DNA from: JBPCPM01 sp050999155 | GTDB lineage: Bacteria; Actinomycetota; Thermoleophilia; Solirubrobacterales; 70-9 | Direction of reading: 5' to 3' | Length of the DNA: 49,842 bases | Assembly (NCBI GenBank): GCA_050999155.1 | Contig: JBPCPM010000069.1 | Coordinates: 1 to 49,842, forward strand | Shown: piece after piece, positions 17,532 to 26,286 of the stretch | How the letters are laid out: every line of letters starts with the position of its first letter | Numbering within the stretch: position 1 is the stretch's first letter | The notes under the pieces: generated by a model | The model's input: only the letters and a program-made list of their open reading frames with translations | Database searches by the model: none | Told to the model about the DNA's origin: nothing | Position numbers and translations under genes: made by a program

Positions 17532-17915
17532 ATGCGTGGCTCCTCGGAAAGCATGACTTCCATCGACAGGATTTTTGCCGAGTTGGCTGAGCTGCTCGAG
17601 GCCCAGTTGAGGCCCCTCAGCCCCGGAGATCCGGCCGAACACCGGCTGTTCAGCTGGGAGACCACCATCGCGAGCGCGATCCTCGATGCCGAGGAGGTCC
17701 CCGAGCCCGAACGGATCCTACGACAGCTGGTCGAGGACGGAGCCACCGGAGCGGCGTACGTCACGCAGCGCCCCGAGCGCGGGCGAGCCGGGTATGTCGT
17801 CGCGGTGGTCCACGTCGGCGAGGGTTCCGTAGCAAACTCCGACGCGCGAGGCGCAACAGTCCACGCAACCGAGGGCTGCGTCTCGCTCGGACCGTGGCAG
17901 CCTCTCATGGGGTAG
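17532..17915 (+). CDS. Hypothetical protein
   Basis: 127 residues, mostly acidic and helical at the N-terminus (IDRIFAELAELLEAQLRPL), with a beta-rich C-terminal half (GYVVAVVHVGEGSV). No family is recognised. The start could be ATG 17532 (GGAG at 17521-17524) or ATG 17553. It lies between pyrD and hsdM on the same strand. hsdM has its own promoter, so functional coupling is not implied. Confidence 0.5.
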   Translation: MRGSSESMTSIDRIFAELAELLEAQLRPLSPGDPAEHRLFSWETTIASAILDAEEVPEPERILRQLVEDGATGAAYVTQRPERGRAGYVVAVVHVGEGSVANSDARGATVHATEGCVSLGPWQPLMG

Positions 17916-17934
17916 GTGGGAGCCGCTGAGCGCG

Positions 17935-17950
17935 TAGGCTCCCGCCGGTG
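17935..17950 (+). promoter_or_regulatory. -10 box and leaderless start of hsdM
   Basis: TAGGCT (17935-17940), seven bases, then GTG 17948. Confidence 0.45.
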
Positions 17951-19492
17951 CAGGCCGACCTCAGCGAACTCGAGTCCCGCCTCTGGGACGCCGCCGACGA
18001 GCTGCGGGCCAACTCCGGGCTCAAGGCCTCCGAGTACAGCTCACCGGTCCTGGGCCTGATCTTCCTGCGCTTTGCCGACGCCCGGTTCGCCGCCGCGCAG
18101 GGGGAGATCGAGGCCAAAGGGTCGGCCCGGCGCACGGTCGGCCCCTCCGACTACCAGGCAGCCGGGGTCATCTACCTGGTGCCGGCGGCCCGGTTCGGCT
18201 CCCTGCTCGAGCTCCCCGAGGGCAGCGATCTCGGCAAGGCGGTCAACGAGGCGATGCGGCTGGTCGAGGAGCACAACCCCGACCTCGCGGGCGTGCTGCC
18301 CCGGACCTACACGGCGATCGCCAACGACACGATCGCCTCGCTGCTGCGCCACATCAACAGCTACACCAAGGATCTGGAGGGCGACGCGTTCGGGCTGATC
18401 TACGAGTACTTCCTCGCGAAGTTCGCGCTCACCGAGGGCCAAGGCGCGGGCGAGTTCTTCACGCCCGCGTCGATCGTGCGGCTGATCGTCGAGATCATCG
18501 AGCCCTTCCACGGCCGGATCTTCGACCCCGCTTGCGGGTCGGGCGGCATGTTCGTGCACTCCGCGCACTTCGTCGAGCGCCACCGGGGCTCGCCGGCCGA
18601 GGAGCTGTCGGTCTTGGGGCAGGAGAAGACCCGGGACACGGTCAAGCTCGCGCAGATGAACCTCGCGGTCCACGGCCTCTCCGGCGACATCCTCGAGGGC
18701 AACAGCTACTACGAGGACCGGCACTCCAGCTTCGAGCGTTTCGACTTCGTGATGGCCAACCCGCCGTTCAACGTCGACCGGATCGACAAGGCCAAGCTCG
18801 AAGGCGACCCCCGCTTCCCCCAGCTGCCCAAGGCCGACAACGGCAACTACGTGTGGATCCAGATGTTCGCCTCGGCGCTCAACGAGCACGGCCGCGCCGG
18901 CTTCGTGATGGCCAACTCCTCTTCCGATGCCCGCCACAGCGAGCTCGAGATCCGGCGCCGCCTGATCGAGGAGCGGCTCGTAGACGTGATGGTCGCCGTC
19001 GGCTCGAACTTCTTCTACACGGTCACGCTCCCGGTGACGTTGTGGTTCCTCGACAATGGCAAGCACGACACCGACCGCGCCGACCAGGTCCTGTTCGTCG
19101 ACGCGCGGAAGACCTTCCGCCAGCTCGACCGCGCGCACCGGGACTTCACCGACGAGCAGATCGAGATGCTGGCGAACATCGTTCGCCTCTATCGCGGTCA
19201 GGACCCCGAGACACGCCACACCGGCGACGGCCTGTTCGCCGACCGCTTCCCCGACGCCACGTACGCCGACATCCCCGGCCTGTGCAAGGTCGCGACGATC
19301 GACGAGATCGAAGCCCAGGGATGGAGCCTGAACCCCGGGCGCTACGTCGGGACCGAGGTGGAGGAGCTCGAGGACGAGGAGTTCGAGGAGAAGCTCGCGA
19401 CCTCCCACGCCGAGCTCCGAGCGCTCTCGGCACGCGCCCGCGAGCTCGAGGACGGCATCGACGGCGTACTCACCAAGCTGCTCAACCACTGA
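17948..19492 (+). CDS. hsdM: Type I restriction-modification methyltransferase subunit
   Basis: 514 residues. The N-terminal HsdM helical domain (LESRLWDAADELRANSGLKA, YSSPVLGLIFLRFADARF) is followed by the S-adenosylmethionine motif FDPACGSGGMF (about residue 192) and the catalytic NPPF motif for N6-adenine methylation (about residues 271-274). It works with HsdS and HsdR downstream to methylate the host sites. The C-terminal helix (EEFEEKLATSHAELRALSAR) is the usual subunit-contact region. The start is a leaderless GTG. Confidence 0.95.
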   Translation: MQADLSELESRLWDAADELRANSGLKASEYSSPVLGLIFLRFADARFAAAQGEIEAKGSARRTVGPSDYQAAGVIYLVPAARFGSLLELPEGSDLGKAVNEAMRLVEEHNPDLAGVLPRTYTAIANDTIASLLRHINSYTKDLEGDAFGLIYEYFLAKFALTEGQGAGEFFTPASIVRLIVEIIEPFHGRIFDPACGSGGMFVHSAHFVERHRGSPAEELSVLGQEKTRDTVKLAQMNLAVHGLSGDILEGNSYYEDRHSSFERFDFVMANPPFNVDRIDKAKLEGDPRFPQLPKADNGNYVWIQMFASALNEHGRAGFVMANSSSDARHSELEIRRRLIEERLVDVMVAVGSNFFYTVTLPVTLWFLDNGKHDTDRADQVLFVDARKTFRQLDRAHRDFTDEQIEMLANIVRLYRGQDPETRHTGDGLFADRFPDATYADIPGLCKVATIDEIEAQGWSLNPGRYVGTEVEELEDEEFEEKLATSHAELRALSARARELEDGIDGVLTKLLNH

Positions 19493-19502
19493 CTCCCCCA
19501 CG

Positions 19503-19768
19503 GTGACGACGGCGAGCTACCGGGAACTGACCGGCGCGATGGCATCACCGAACGCGGTCGGAGCGGTGGAGCTCGCGTGCGTCACCCCGACGGTCACGGC
19601 CAAGGCAGTGGAGGACCGGCTGGGGGTCAGCCGTCGACTGCCCGGCGGCTACTCGGCAAGCTGGCCGAGGTCGGGGTGTCGCAGGAGGCACGCGAGGGCA
19701 GCCGGGGGCAGCGGCGGTACGTTGCGCAGGAAATGATGGAGGCCGTGACGGGGGGCGCAGATGGGTGA
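19503..19768 (+). pseudogene. Fic-protein C-terminal winged-helix remnant between hsdM and hsdS
   Basis: Frame one reads YRELTGAMASPNAVGAVELA then CVTPTVTAKAVEDRLGVSR. After one frameshift, frame two reads STARRLLGKLAEVGVSQEAR and RGQRRYVAQEMMEAVTGG. Together this is the winged-helix tail of Fic-family proteins (AVEDRLGVSRPTARRLLxKL...RRYVA). The catalytic Fic domain (HPFxxGNGR) is absent. The remnant ends at 19768, overlapping the first codons of hsdS. Such a tail between hsdM and hsdS suggests that a fic gene once sat in this operon. Confidence 0.6.
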
Positions 19769-20966
19769 GTGGGGGGAGGTGGCGGTCGGCGACCTTGCTG
19801 AGAACTTCAATCGTCGGCGCATTCCGCTGAGCAAGATCGAGCGTGACAAACGCCAGGGCGACTACCCCTACTACGGAGCCCAGGGCGTAATCGACTATGT
19901 CGATGGGTATCTATTCGATGGTCAGTTTCTCCTGGTAGCCGAGGATGGCGAAAATCTTCGGAGCAGAAAACAGCCGATTGCACGCCTGGTCTCGGGTCGG
20001 TTCTGGGTCAACAACCACGCCCACGTAATCCAGGCCAAGTCGGACGTCGGCGATGATCGGTTTCTTCTCCACGCGATCAATGTGGCACCGCTGTCTGGGC
20101 GCATCACTGGCGCTGCCCAGCCGAAGCTGACTAAAGCTGCCTTGCTGGACCTGGCTATCCGATGCCCTCCGCACGCGTCACAGCGCCGCATTGCCGCCGT
20201 CCTCTCGGCCTTCGATGAGCTGATCGAGATCAACGAGCGGCGGATCGAGGTGCTCGAGGATCTCGCCCGGTCGCTGTACCGGGAGTGGTTCGTGCATTTC
20301 CGGTTCCCCTGCCACCAGGACGTGGAGATGGTCGACTCCGAGCTGGGGCCGATTCCGGAGGGGTGGGGGGTCGGGTCATTTGGAGACGTCGCGGGAGTTG
20401 TGGTTGACGGCGTGTCCCCAGCCGATGAACCACCGAGCGTGAAGTACGTCGGGCTCGAACACCTCCCTCGACGCAGAACCACCCTTCTCGATTGGGGGGC
20501 GCTCGACCAAGTGACGAGTCGAAAGCTGCGTTTTCGCTCGGGAGACACCCTGTTCGGCAAGATCCGCCCCTACTTTCACAAGGTGGCCTGGGCGGGATTC
20601 GACGGTGTTGCGTCGTCGGACACAGTCGTGCTCCGCGCGAAGGCGCCGAGGGTTGCGGCCCTGATCAATGCGACGGCGTCGAGTGACCAATTCGTCGCGG
20701 AAACCGTCGCGTCGTCGAATGGCACGAAGATGCCCCGCGCCAACCCAGAAGCAATGCTGGCCTACCGGCTGGCCTTGCCTCGAGGGACGTTGTTGCACGC
20801 TTTCGATGAGAGGGTCACGCCGATGCTTCTCTCGAGCGCTCACCTTGCGAATCAGAACCGCTACCTCGCAGCCACCCGCGACCTCCTGCTCCCCCGCGTG
20901 GTCACGGGCCGCCTGGACATCTCCGACCTCGACCTCGGAGCCCTGACCCCAGCGGAGGCCGGTTGA
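19761..20966 (+). CDS. hsdS: Type I restriction-modification specificity subunit
   Basis: 401 residues with two target-recognition domains. The first (about 1-150) contains IPLSKIERDKRQGDYPYYGAQG and LLVAEDGENLRSR, followed by the conserved helix QRRIAAVLSAFDELIEINER. The second (about 195-370) starts at GPIPEGWGVGSFGDVAG and includes SGDTLFGKIRPYFHK. The last spacer helix ends in LLLPRVVTGRLDISDLDL. Each recognition domain reads one half of a split target site, which cannot be predicted by eye. It overlaps hsdR by TTGA. Confidence 0.92.
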   Translation: MGEWGEVAVGDLAENFNRRRIPLSKIERDKRQGDYPYYGAQGVIDYVDGYLFDGQFLLVAEDGENLRSRKQPIARLVSGRFWVNNHAHVIQAKSDVGDDRFLLHAINVAPLSGRITGAAQPKLTKAALLDLAIRCPPHASQRRIAAVLSAFDELIEINERRIEVLEDLARSLYREWFVHFRFPCHQDVEMVDSELGPIPEGWGVGSFGDVAGVVVDGVSPADEPPSVKYVGLEHLPRRRTTLLDWGALDQVTSRKLRFRSGDTLFGKIRPYFHKVAWAGFDGVASSDTVVLRAKAPRVAALINATASSDQFVAETVASSNGTKMPRANPEAMLAYRLALPRGTLLHAFDERVTPMLLSSAHLANQNRYLAATRDLLLPRVVTGRLDISDLDLGALTPAEAG

Positions 20967-23900
20967 CGCCTGAGAGCTACTCGGAGGATCGGCTCGTCGA
21001 GCAGCCGACGCTCGAGCTGCTGCGCTCGCTCGGTTACGAGGTCGCCAACGGGCTCACCGAGACCTTCGGTCCCGACGGGCTGGGCCGCGACACCCAGGCC
21101 GAGCCGATCCTGGTCCACCGGCTGCGCCCGAAGCTTCACGAGCTGAACCCCGACCTTCCGGACCGGGCGATCGACTCGGCCGTGGAGGAGCTCACGCAGA
21201 GCCGGTCTGCGCTGGAGCCGGTGCGCGCCAACCGTGAGCTGCACTCGTATCTGCGCGACGGGATCGCGGTCACCATCGCCGACGAGAACGGCGTCAGCTC
21301 GACCGAGCGTGTCCGGCTGATCGACTGGCGCGAGCCGGCGGCCAACGAGTACCTCGCGGTCAACCAGTTCTGGATGGTGGGCCCGCTGCACACCCGGCGC
21401 TGCGACATCGTCTGCTTCGTCAACGGGATCCCGCTCGTGCTGCTCGAGCTCAAGGCGTCTCACAAGTCCGTCGAGCAGGCCTACCGCAAGAACCTGCGCG
21501 ACTACCGCGACGCGATCCCGCAGCTGTTCGTGCCCAACGCGTTCGTGATCTTGTCCACCGGGTCGGAGACCAGGGTGGGGGCGAGCTTCGCCCGGTGGAG
21601 TCGCTTCGGGGAGTGGAAGCGGATCGACCACGAGAGCGAGCCGGGCGTCGTGTCGCTGGAGACGGCGTTACGGGGGCTGTGCGAGCCGTCGCGCCTGCTG
21701 GACACCGTCGAGAACTTCGTCGGCTACCTGGAGCGGCCCGGTGGGCTGATCAAGGTCCTTGCCCAAAACCACCAGGTGCTGGGGGTCAACGCGGCGATCC
21801 GGGCTCTGCGCGACCCGGCCACGCGCGACGGCCGGCTCGGGGTCTTCTGGCACACGCAGGGCTCGGGCAAGAGCCTGTCGATGCTGTTCTTCACCCAGAA
21901 GGTGCTGCGCCGCGAGCCGGGCAACTGGACGTTTGTGATGGTCACCGACCGGCGTGAGCTCGACGAGCAGCTCTACGGGGAGTTCAAGGACGCCGGGGTG
22001 GTGGAGGGGCACCTGCAGGCGGGCTCCTCGGCCGAGCTGCGGCGCCTGCTCGGCGAGGACCACCGCTACGTGTTCACGCTGATCCACAAGTTCCGGCCCG
22101 AGCAGGGAACCGAGATGCCGGTCTGCTCGGCGCGCAGCGACGTGATCGTCATCACCGACGAGGCGCACCGCAGCAAGTACTCGGCGCTGGCGCTGAACAT
22201 GCGCCAGGCGCTGCCCAACGCCGACTATCTCGGTTTCACCGGCACGCCGCTGATCAAAGGCGAGGACGAGCGCACCCGTGAGGTGTTCGGCGACTACGTG
22301 TCGACCTACAACTTCCGCGACTCGATCGAGGACGGGGCCACGGTGCCTCTGTACTACGAGAACCGGATCCCCGAGCTGCAGATCGTCAACGAGGACTTCG
22401 ACGCCGAGCTGGCCGAGCTGCTGGAGCAGGCCGAGCTCGACGAGGGCCAGGAGCGGGCGCTGTCGCGGCGCTTTGCCACCGAGTACCAGCTGATCACCCG
22501 GCCCGAGCGGCTGCGGCGGATCGCCGCCGACCTGGTCCGCCACTTCGCCGGTCGCGGGTTCCTGGGCAAGGCGATGTTCGTCGCCGTCGACAAGGTGACG
22601 GCGGTGCGGATGCACGACCTCGTCGCCGAGGAGTGGCAGCGCCACCTGGCCGAGCTGCGCGCAGAGGCCGCCCGCCTGCCCGAGCTCGAGCGCCGGGGCA
22701 TCGAGCAGCAGATCGCCTTCATGCAAGAGACCGAGACGGCCGTGGTCGTCTCCCAGTCCCAGAACGAAATCGCCGAGATGGCCGAGGCGGGGTTGGACAT
22801 CACGCCGCACCGCCGGCGGATGATCGAGCAGGACCTCGATGAGCGGTTCAAGGACCCCGAGGATCCGTTTCGCCTGGTGTTCGTGTGCGCGATGTGGATG
22901 ACCGGCTTCGATGTCCCGTCGTGCTCGACGATCTACCTGGACCGGCCGATGCGCAACCACTCGCTGATGCAGACGATCGCCCGGGCCAACCGCGTCTTCC
23001 CCGAGAAGGAAAACGGCCTGATCGTCGACTACGTCGGCGTCTTCCGGCACCTCGAGCGGGCGCTGGCGATCTACGCCGCCGCGCCCGAGGGCGAGCCGGC
23101 GGAGCAGATCATCCGCGACAAGTCCGCCCTCGTCACCGAGCTCGAGGAGGCGCTTGACGAATTGACCGGCTGGTGCGAGCGGTGGGATGTCGACCTCGGG
23201 GCGCTGGCGGCGGCCGAGGGCTTCGAGTTCATCGCGCTGCGCGACGCCTCGGTGGAGGCGCTGCTGATCGACGATGTCACCCGGCGGGCCTACCTGCAGC
23301 GCAGCGATCTCGTGCGGCGCCTGTTCGCCGCGATCCTTCCCGATCAGGCTGCCTCGGCCTGGGTGCGCCCGGTCGCGGCGGCGCGCAACCTCGCGGAAAC
23401 CATCCGGTCCCTGGAGTCCCGCCCCGACCTCTCGCGCGTCTCCGGCGCCGTCCAGGAGCTGCTCGACCGCTCGGTGGGGGCCGAGGAGTACGTGATCCGC
23501 GCGGCAGCCGGCGAAGCGCCCGACGAGTCGCTGATCGACCTCAACGCGATCGACTTCGAGGCCCTCGCCGCGCGGCTCGCGGGACACAAGCGCTCCTCGG
23601 CCCAGCGGCTCGCGGGCCGGCTCACCGGGCGGATCGAGGCCGCGGCGCAGCGCAATCCCACCCGGACCGACCTCGTCGAGCGGATCCACGAGTTGATCGA
23701 GTCCTACAACGCCGGCAGCCTCAACGTGGACGAGATGCTGCGCCGCTTGATGTCGATCTCGCGCAGCCTGTCCGAGGAGGAGGAGCGGAGCGTCCGTGAG
23801 GGACTGGACGAGCCCGAGCTGGCCGTGTTCGACCTGCTGACCCGGCCGGACCCCGAGCTCGACGACGCCGAGCGCGAGCAGGTCAAGCGGATCGCCCGGA

Positions 23901-24766
23901 GCCTGATGGCGCAGATCGAAGAGCGCCTGGTCCTCGACTGGCGGCGCAAGGCCGAGACCAGGGAGGCGGCCCGGGTGCTGGTCAAAGACGTGCTCGACGA
24001 GCTGCCGGCCGTCTACGCGCCCGAGGTGTGGGAGCGCAAGACCGAGATCGTCTTCAACCACATCTTTGCCAGCTACTACGACGACGGGGGCAGCGTCTAC
24101 GACGATGCGGGTGCGGCCGCGGACGCCGCCACGACGACCGCCCCGCCACCGCCTCCCGATCCCGGGACGACGATCGATGTCGAGGAGCTCAGCGCCGACG
24201 AGGTGGCCGCCAAGATGGCGAACCCCGAGTTCGCCGCCCTGGTCGCCCAGCAGCTGCGCGGCGACGAAGCGTTCTTCGCCCAGCCGAGCGAACATCTGAT
24301 CGCCGCCGGCGAAGACCACCGGGTCGAGTTCAAGTCGACTGCGCGGTGGAACATGCGCGAGCAGCGCAAGGACAAGCGGATGGAGGACGCGATCGTCAAG
24401 ACCGTCGCCGGACTCCTCAACGCCGACGGCGGCACGCTGTTCATCGGAGTCGACGACGATCGCTCGCCGGTCGGGCTGGGAGCGGATCTCGCGGTGGTCA
24501 AGCCGGGCAACGCCGACGGGCTGGTCAACTGGCTGACGACCCACCTCGCGAAGGCGCTGAGCCACACCGCGGTGATGCGCACGCGTGCGCGCATCGACGT
24601 GATCGGCGGCTCGGAGATCTGTCGAGTCGACATCGCTAGATCCTCGGAGCCGGTGACGGCGGTGATGAGCGACGGGCGCGAGACGTTCTGGGTCCGTATG
24701 AACAACAGCACCCGCGAGCTGCCGGAGATCGAGGTCTCCGAGTACAAACGTGAGCGCTGGGGCTAG
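20963..24766 (+). CDS. hsdR: Type I restriction endonuclease subunit fused to an AlbA_2 domain
   Basis: 1267 residues, about 200 more than usual. The nuclease domain carries the PD-(E/D)xK core with GIPLVLLELKAS (about residues 156-167). The helicase motifs are FWHTQGSGKSLSM (Walker A, about 295-307), VITDEAHRSKYS (about 396-407) and GFTGTPL. A helical coupling region follows. After a Pro-rich linker (about 1055-1065) and a short acidic helix, residues about 1110-1262 form an AlbA_2 (Schlafen-like) domain: HRVEFKSTARWN, LLNADGGTLFIGVDDD and a final WVRMNNSTRELP. The start is TTG 20963, overlapping the hsdS stop. The fused domain may bind nucleic acid or regulate cutting. Confidence 0.92.
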   Translation: MTPESYSEDRLVEQPTLELLRSLGYEVANGLTETFGPDGLGRDTQAEPILVHRLRPKLHELNPDLPDRAIDSAVEELTQSRSALEPVRANRELHSYLRDGIAVTIADENGVSSTERVRLIDWREPAANEYLAVNQFWMVGPLHTRRCDIVCFVNGIPLVLLELKASHKSVEQAYRKNLRDYRDAIPQLFVPNAFVILSTGSETRVGASFARWSRFGEWKRIDHESEPGVVSLETALRGLCEPSRLLDTVENFVGYLERPGGLIKVLAQNHQVLGVNAAIRALRDPATRDGRLGVFWHTQGSGKSLSMLFFTQKVLRREPGNWTFVMVTDRRELDEQLYGEFKDAGVVEGHLQAGSSAELRRLLGEDHRYVFTLIHKFRPEQGTEMPVCSARSDVIVITDEAHRSKYSALALNMRQALPNADYLGFTGTPLIKGEDERTREVFGDYVSTYNFRDSIEDGATVPLYYENRIPELQIVNEDFDAELAELLEQAELDEGQERALSRRFATEYQLITRPERLRRIAADLVRHFAGRGFLGKAMFVAVDKVTAVRMHDLVAEEWQRHLAELRAEAARLPELERRGIEQQIAFMQETETAVVVSQSQNEIAEMAEAGLDITPHRRRMIEQDLDERFKDPEDPFRLVFVCAMWMTGFDVPSCSTIYLDRPMRNHSLMQTIARANRVFPEKENGLIVDYVGVFRHLERALAIYAAAPEGEPAEQIIRDKSALVTELEEALDELTGWCERWDVDLGALAAAEGFEFIALRDASVEALLIDDVTRRAYLQRSDLVRRLFAAILPDQAASAWVRPVAAARNLAETIRSLESRPDLSRVSGAVQELLDRSVGAEEYVIRAAAGEAPDESLIDLNAIDFEALAARLAGHKRSSAQRLAGRLTGRIEAAAQRNPTRTDLVERIHELIESYNAGSLNVDEMLRRLMSISRSLSEEEERSVREGLDEPELAVFDLLTRPDPELDDAEREQVKRIARSLMAQIEERLVLDWRRKAETREAARVLVKDVLDELPAVYAPEVWERKTEIVFNHIFASYYDDGGSVYDDAGAAADAATTTAPPPPPDPGTTIDVEELSADEVAAKMANPEFAALVAQQLRGDEAFFAQPSEHLIAAGEDHRVEFKSTARWNMREQRKDKRMEDAIVKTVAGLLNADGGTLFIGVDDDRSPVGLGADLAVVKPGNADGLVNWLTTHLAKALSHTAVMRTRARIDVIGGSEICRVDIARSSEPVTAVMSDGRETFWVRMNNSTRELPEIEVSEYKRERWG

Positions 24767-24925
24767 CGTGCGGCAAGGCGACCACAAGACTGCGAAAGGG
24801 TGCGAAAGCGGGCTCCGGCGCCTCTTCCTCGTTGAGGTGCCAGACCGACTCTCACCGCGTCTTTGGCTGGCGGCAGCCGAGATCGCTCGGCGAGTCGCCC
24901 TCGCCGCCCCTCGATCGGTGCCGGG

Positions 24926-25495
24926 ATGAGCGGGCGAGTTCGCGGATACCTCGGGATGTCGTTGGACGGCAGGATCGCCGACCCCGGCGACGATCTCGGC
25001 TGGTTGGACGAGTCGCGGCCGCGGGCGGTCGGGGGCCCGGTCCCGGCGACCGCAGGGGAGTGGTTGTCGTATGAGGACTTCACCGCTGCCGTCGGCGTGC
25101 TGCTGATGGGCAGGCGCACCTTCGATGTCGTCAGCGGGTTCGACGAGTGGTTCTATGGCGAGCTGGCCGTGCTCGTCGCCACGCACAGACCCCTGCCCGC
25201 CTCGAGCCCACCCACCGTGACCTCAATCTCGGGCACCGTTGACGAGGTGGTCGCCGAGGCGCGGAGACTGTCGGGGGGAAATGACGTTTACGTCGACGGT
25301 GGGCAGCTGGTGTGCGCGGTCCTCGACGCGGGCCTTCTCGATGAGCTGACCACGACGGTGCTGCCGACGGTTCGGGGCCCGGGGGTCGGCCTTTTCGATG
25401 CGCTCCGTGGGCCCCACGAGCTGGAGCTCGTCAGGGTTGCGACGAACGAGGGCGGTGCCGTCCAGCTGACTTGGGTGACGGGCTCGGCGGCTTGA
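24926..25495 (+). CDS. Dihydrofolate-reductase-like protein (RibD C-terminal family)
   Basis: 189 residues. The start RVRGYLGMSLDGRIADPGDD, then VLLMGRRTFDVV, a glycine-rich segment GGNDVYVDGGQL and LLDELTTTVLPTVRG, is the layout of the small DHFR/RibD_C family (NADPH-binding reductases of unknown substrate). The start is ATG 24926. It follows hsdR by 159 bases without a shared operon signal. Confidence 0.88.
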   Translation: MSGRVRGYLGMSLDGRIADPGDDLGWLDESRPRAVGGPVPATAGEWLSYEDFTAAVGVLLMGRRTFDVVSGFDEWFYGELAVLVATHRPLPASSPPTVTSISGTVDEVVAEARRLSGGNDVYVDGGQLVCAVLDAGLLDELTTTVLPTVRGPGVGLFDALRGPHELELVRVATNEGGAVQLTWVTGSAA

Positions 25496-25640
25496 GCCGG
25501 AAACCCGCGCGCCGGGCCTGCAGCTGAGCTTCTGCGGGGCTGACTCGATGGCCGGAAGCCGCGGGCATCACGGTCGATCTCCTGTCGGCTCCGGGCTGAC
25601 TTCCGAGGTCGTGGGGCCGGTCCCCACGACGCTCTCTCGA

Positions 25641-26012
25641 TCAGTAGCTGAACACGGTCGCGCCCTCGCCGATCCACTCCCAGAGGGGCGTCGCGCCGGC
25701 GATCCGCGCGTTCGCGACCAGGCCGTCCGCATCGAGGTTGCGCCCGTCGAAGCAGATCGGGCAGACGAGAAGCTCGCCTCCCCCCTCGGCGTACTGCTCG
25801 GACAGCCGCGCGACGGGCGGCGCGCCGGCCACCTCGATCGCCTCCGCGTAGCCGGGAAGCCCGAGTCGCACCGCTTCCTTTGTCAGAAACATCACCACGC
25901 TCTTGCCCTGATTCAGGGCCGCGGTGGCGACCAGGAACGCGACCGTCACGCGCTCCGAGTCCTCGTGCCCGGTCGCAAGGTTGACCACTACCTTGTTGTT
26001 TGAAGCGGCCAT
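25641..26012 (-). CDS. DsrE-family protein
   Basis: 123 residues. KVVVNLATGHEDSERVTVAF, QGKSVVMFLTKEAVRLG and GGELLVCPICFDGRNLD show a DsrE/DsrF-like alpha/beta fold. The family handles sulfur or acts as a peroxiredoxin-like protein. The start ATG has a good AAGGAG eight bases upstream. It stands alone. Confidence 0.88.
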   Translation of the reverse strand: MAASNNKVVVNLATGHEDSERVTVAFLVATAALNQGKSVVMFLTKEAVRLGLPGYAEAIEVAGAPPVARLSEQYAEGGGELLVCPICFDGRNLDADGLVANARIAGATPLWEWIGEGATVFSY

Positions 26013-26286
26013 CTCTTCTCCTTCCGTCGTAGCTCTCGCTTGTCAGCGCCCGGGCGCACGGTCCTCGAACCAGCGCAGGGTCGTCGAGGTGATGCTATTC
26101 GTCCCTGGGCTGGGGCGGCCCGGACTCGAGACCCTGGTGCGGGGAAGTGGGTCCTCGACCACATCCGCGAGCCGGTCGTCGCCACGGCATGGTCCGATCG
26201 CATCTACGCCGAGGTGCGCTCGCTCGCGGGTTCAAGACCCGACCCCAAACCTGCGCTACGCCGGCCGGCCGGAGGACCCTTCGGAT

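Noticed and set aside
21668..25186. Very long minus-strand open frame (1172 codons) opposite hsdR
   Set aside because: High GC keeps the antisense frame open; composition is shadow-like and hsdR motifs are on the other strand.
26150..26250. Stretch resembling a tRNA T-arm (GGGTTCAAGACCC) and a plus frame DHIREPVVATAWSDRIYAEVR
   Set aside because: No acceptor stem pairs with the 3' part, so it is not a tRNA. The peptide vaguely resembles an acyl-CoA dehydrogenase C-terminus but is too short to call.
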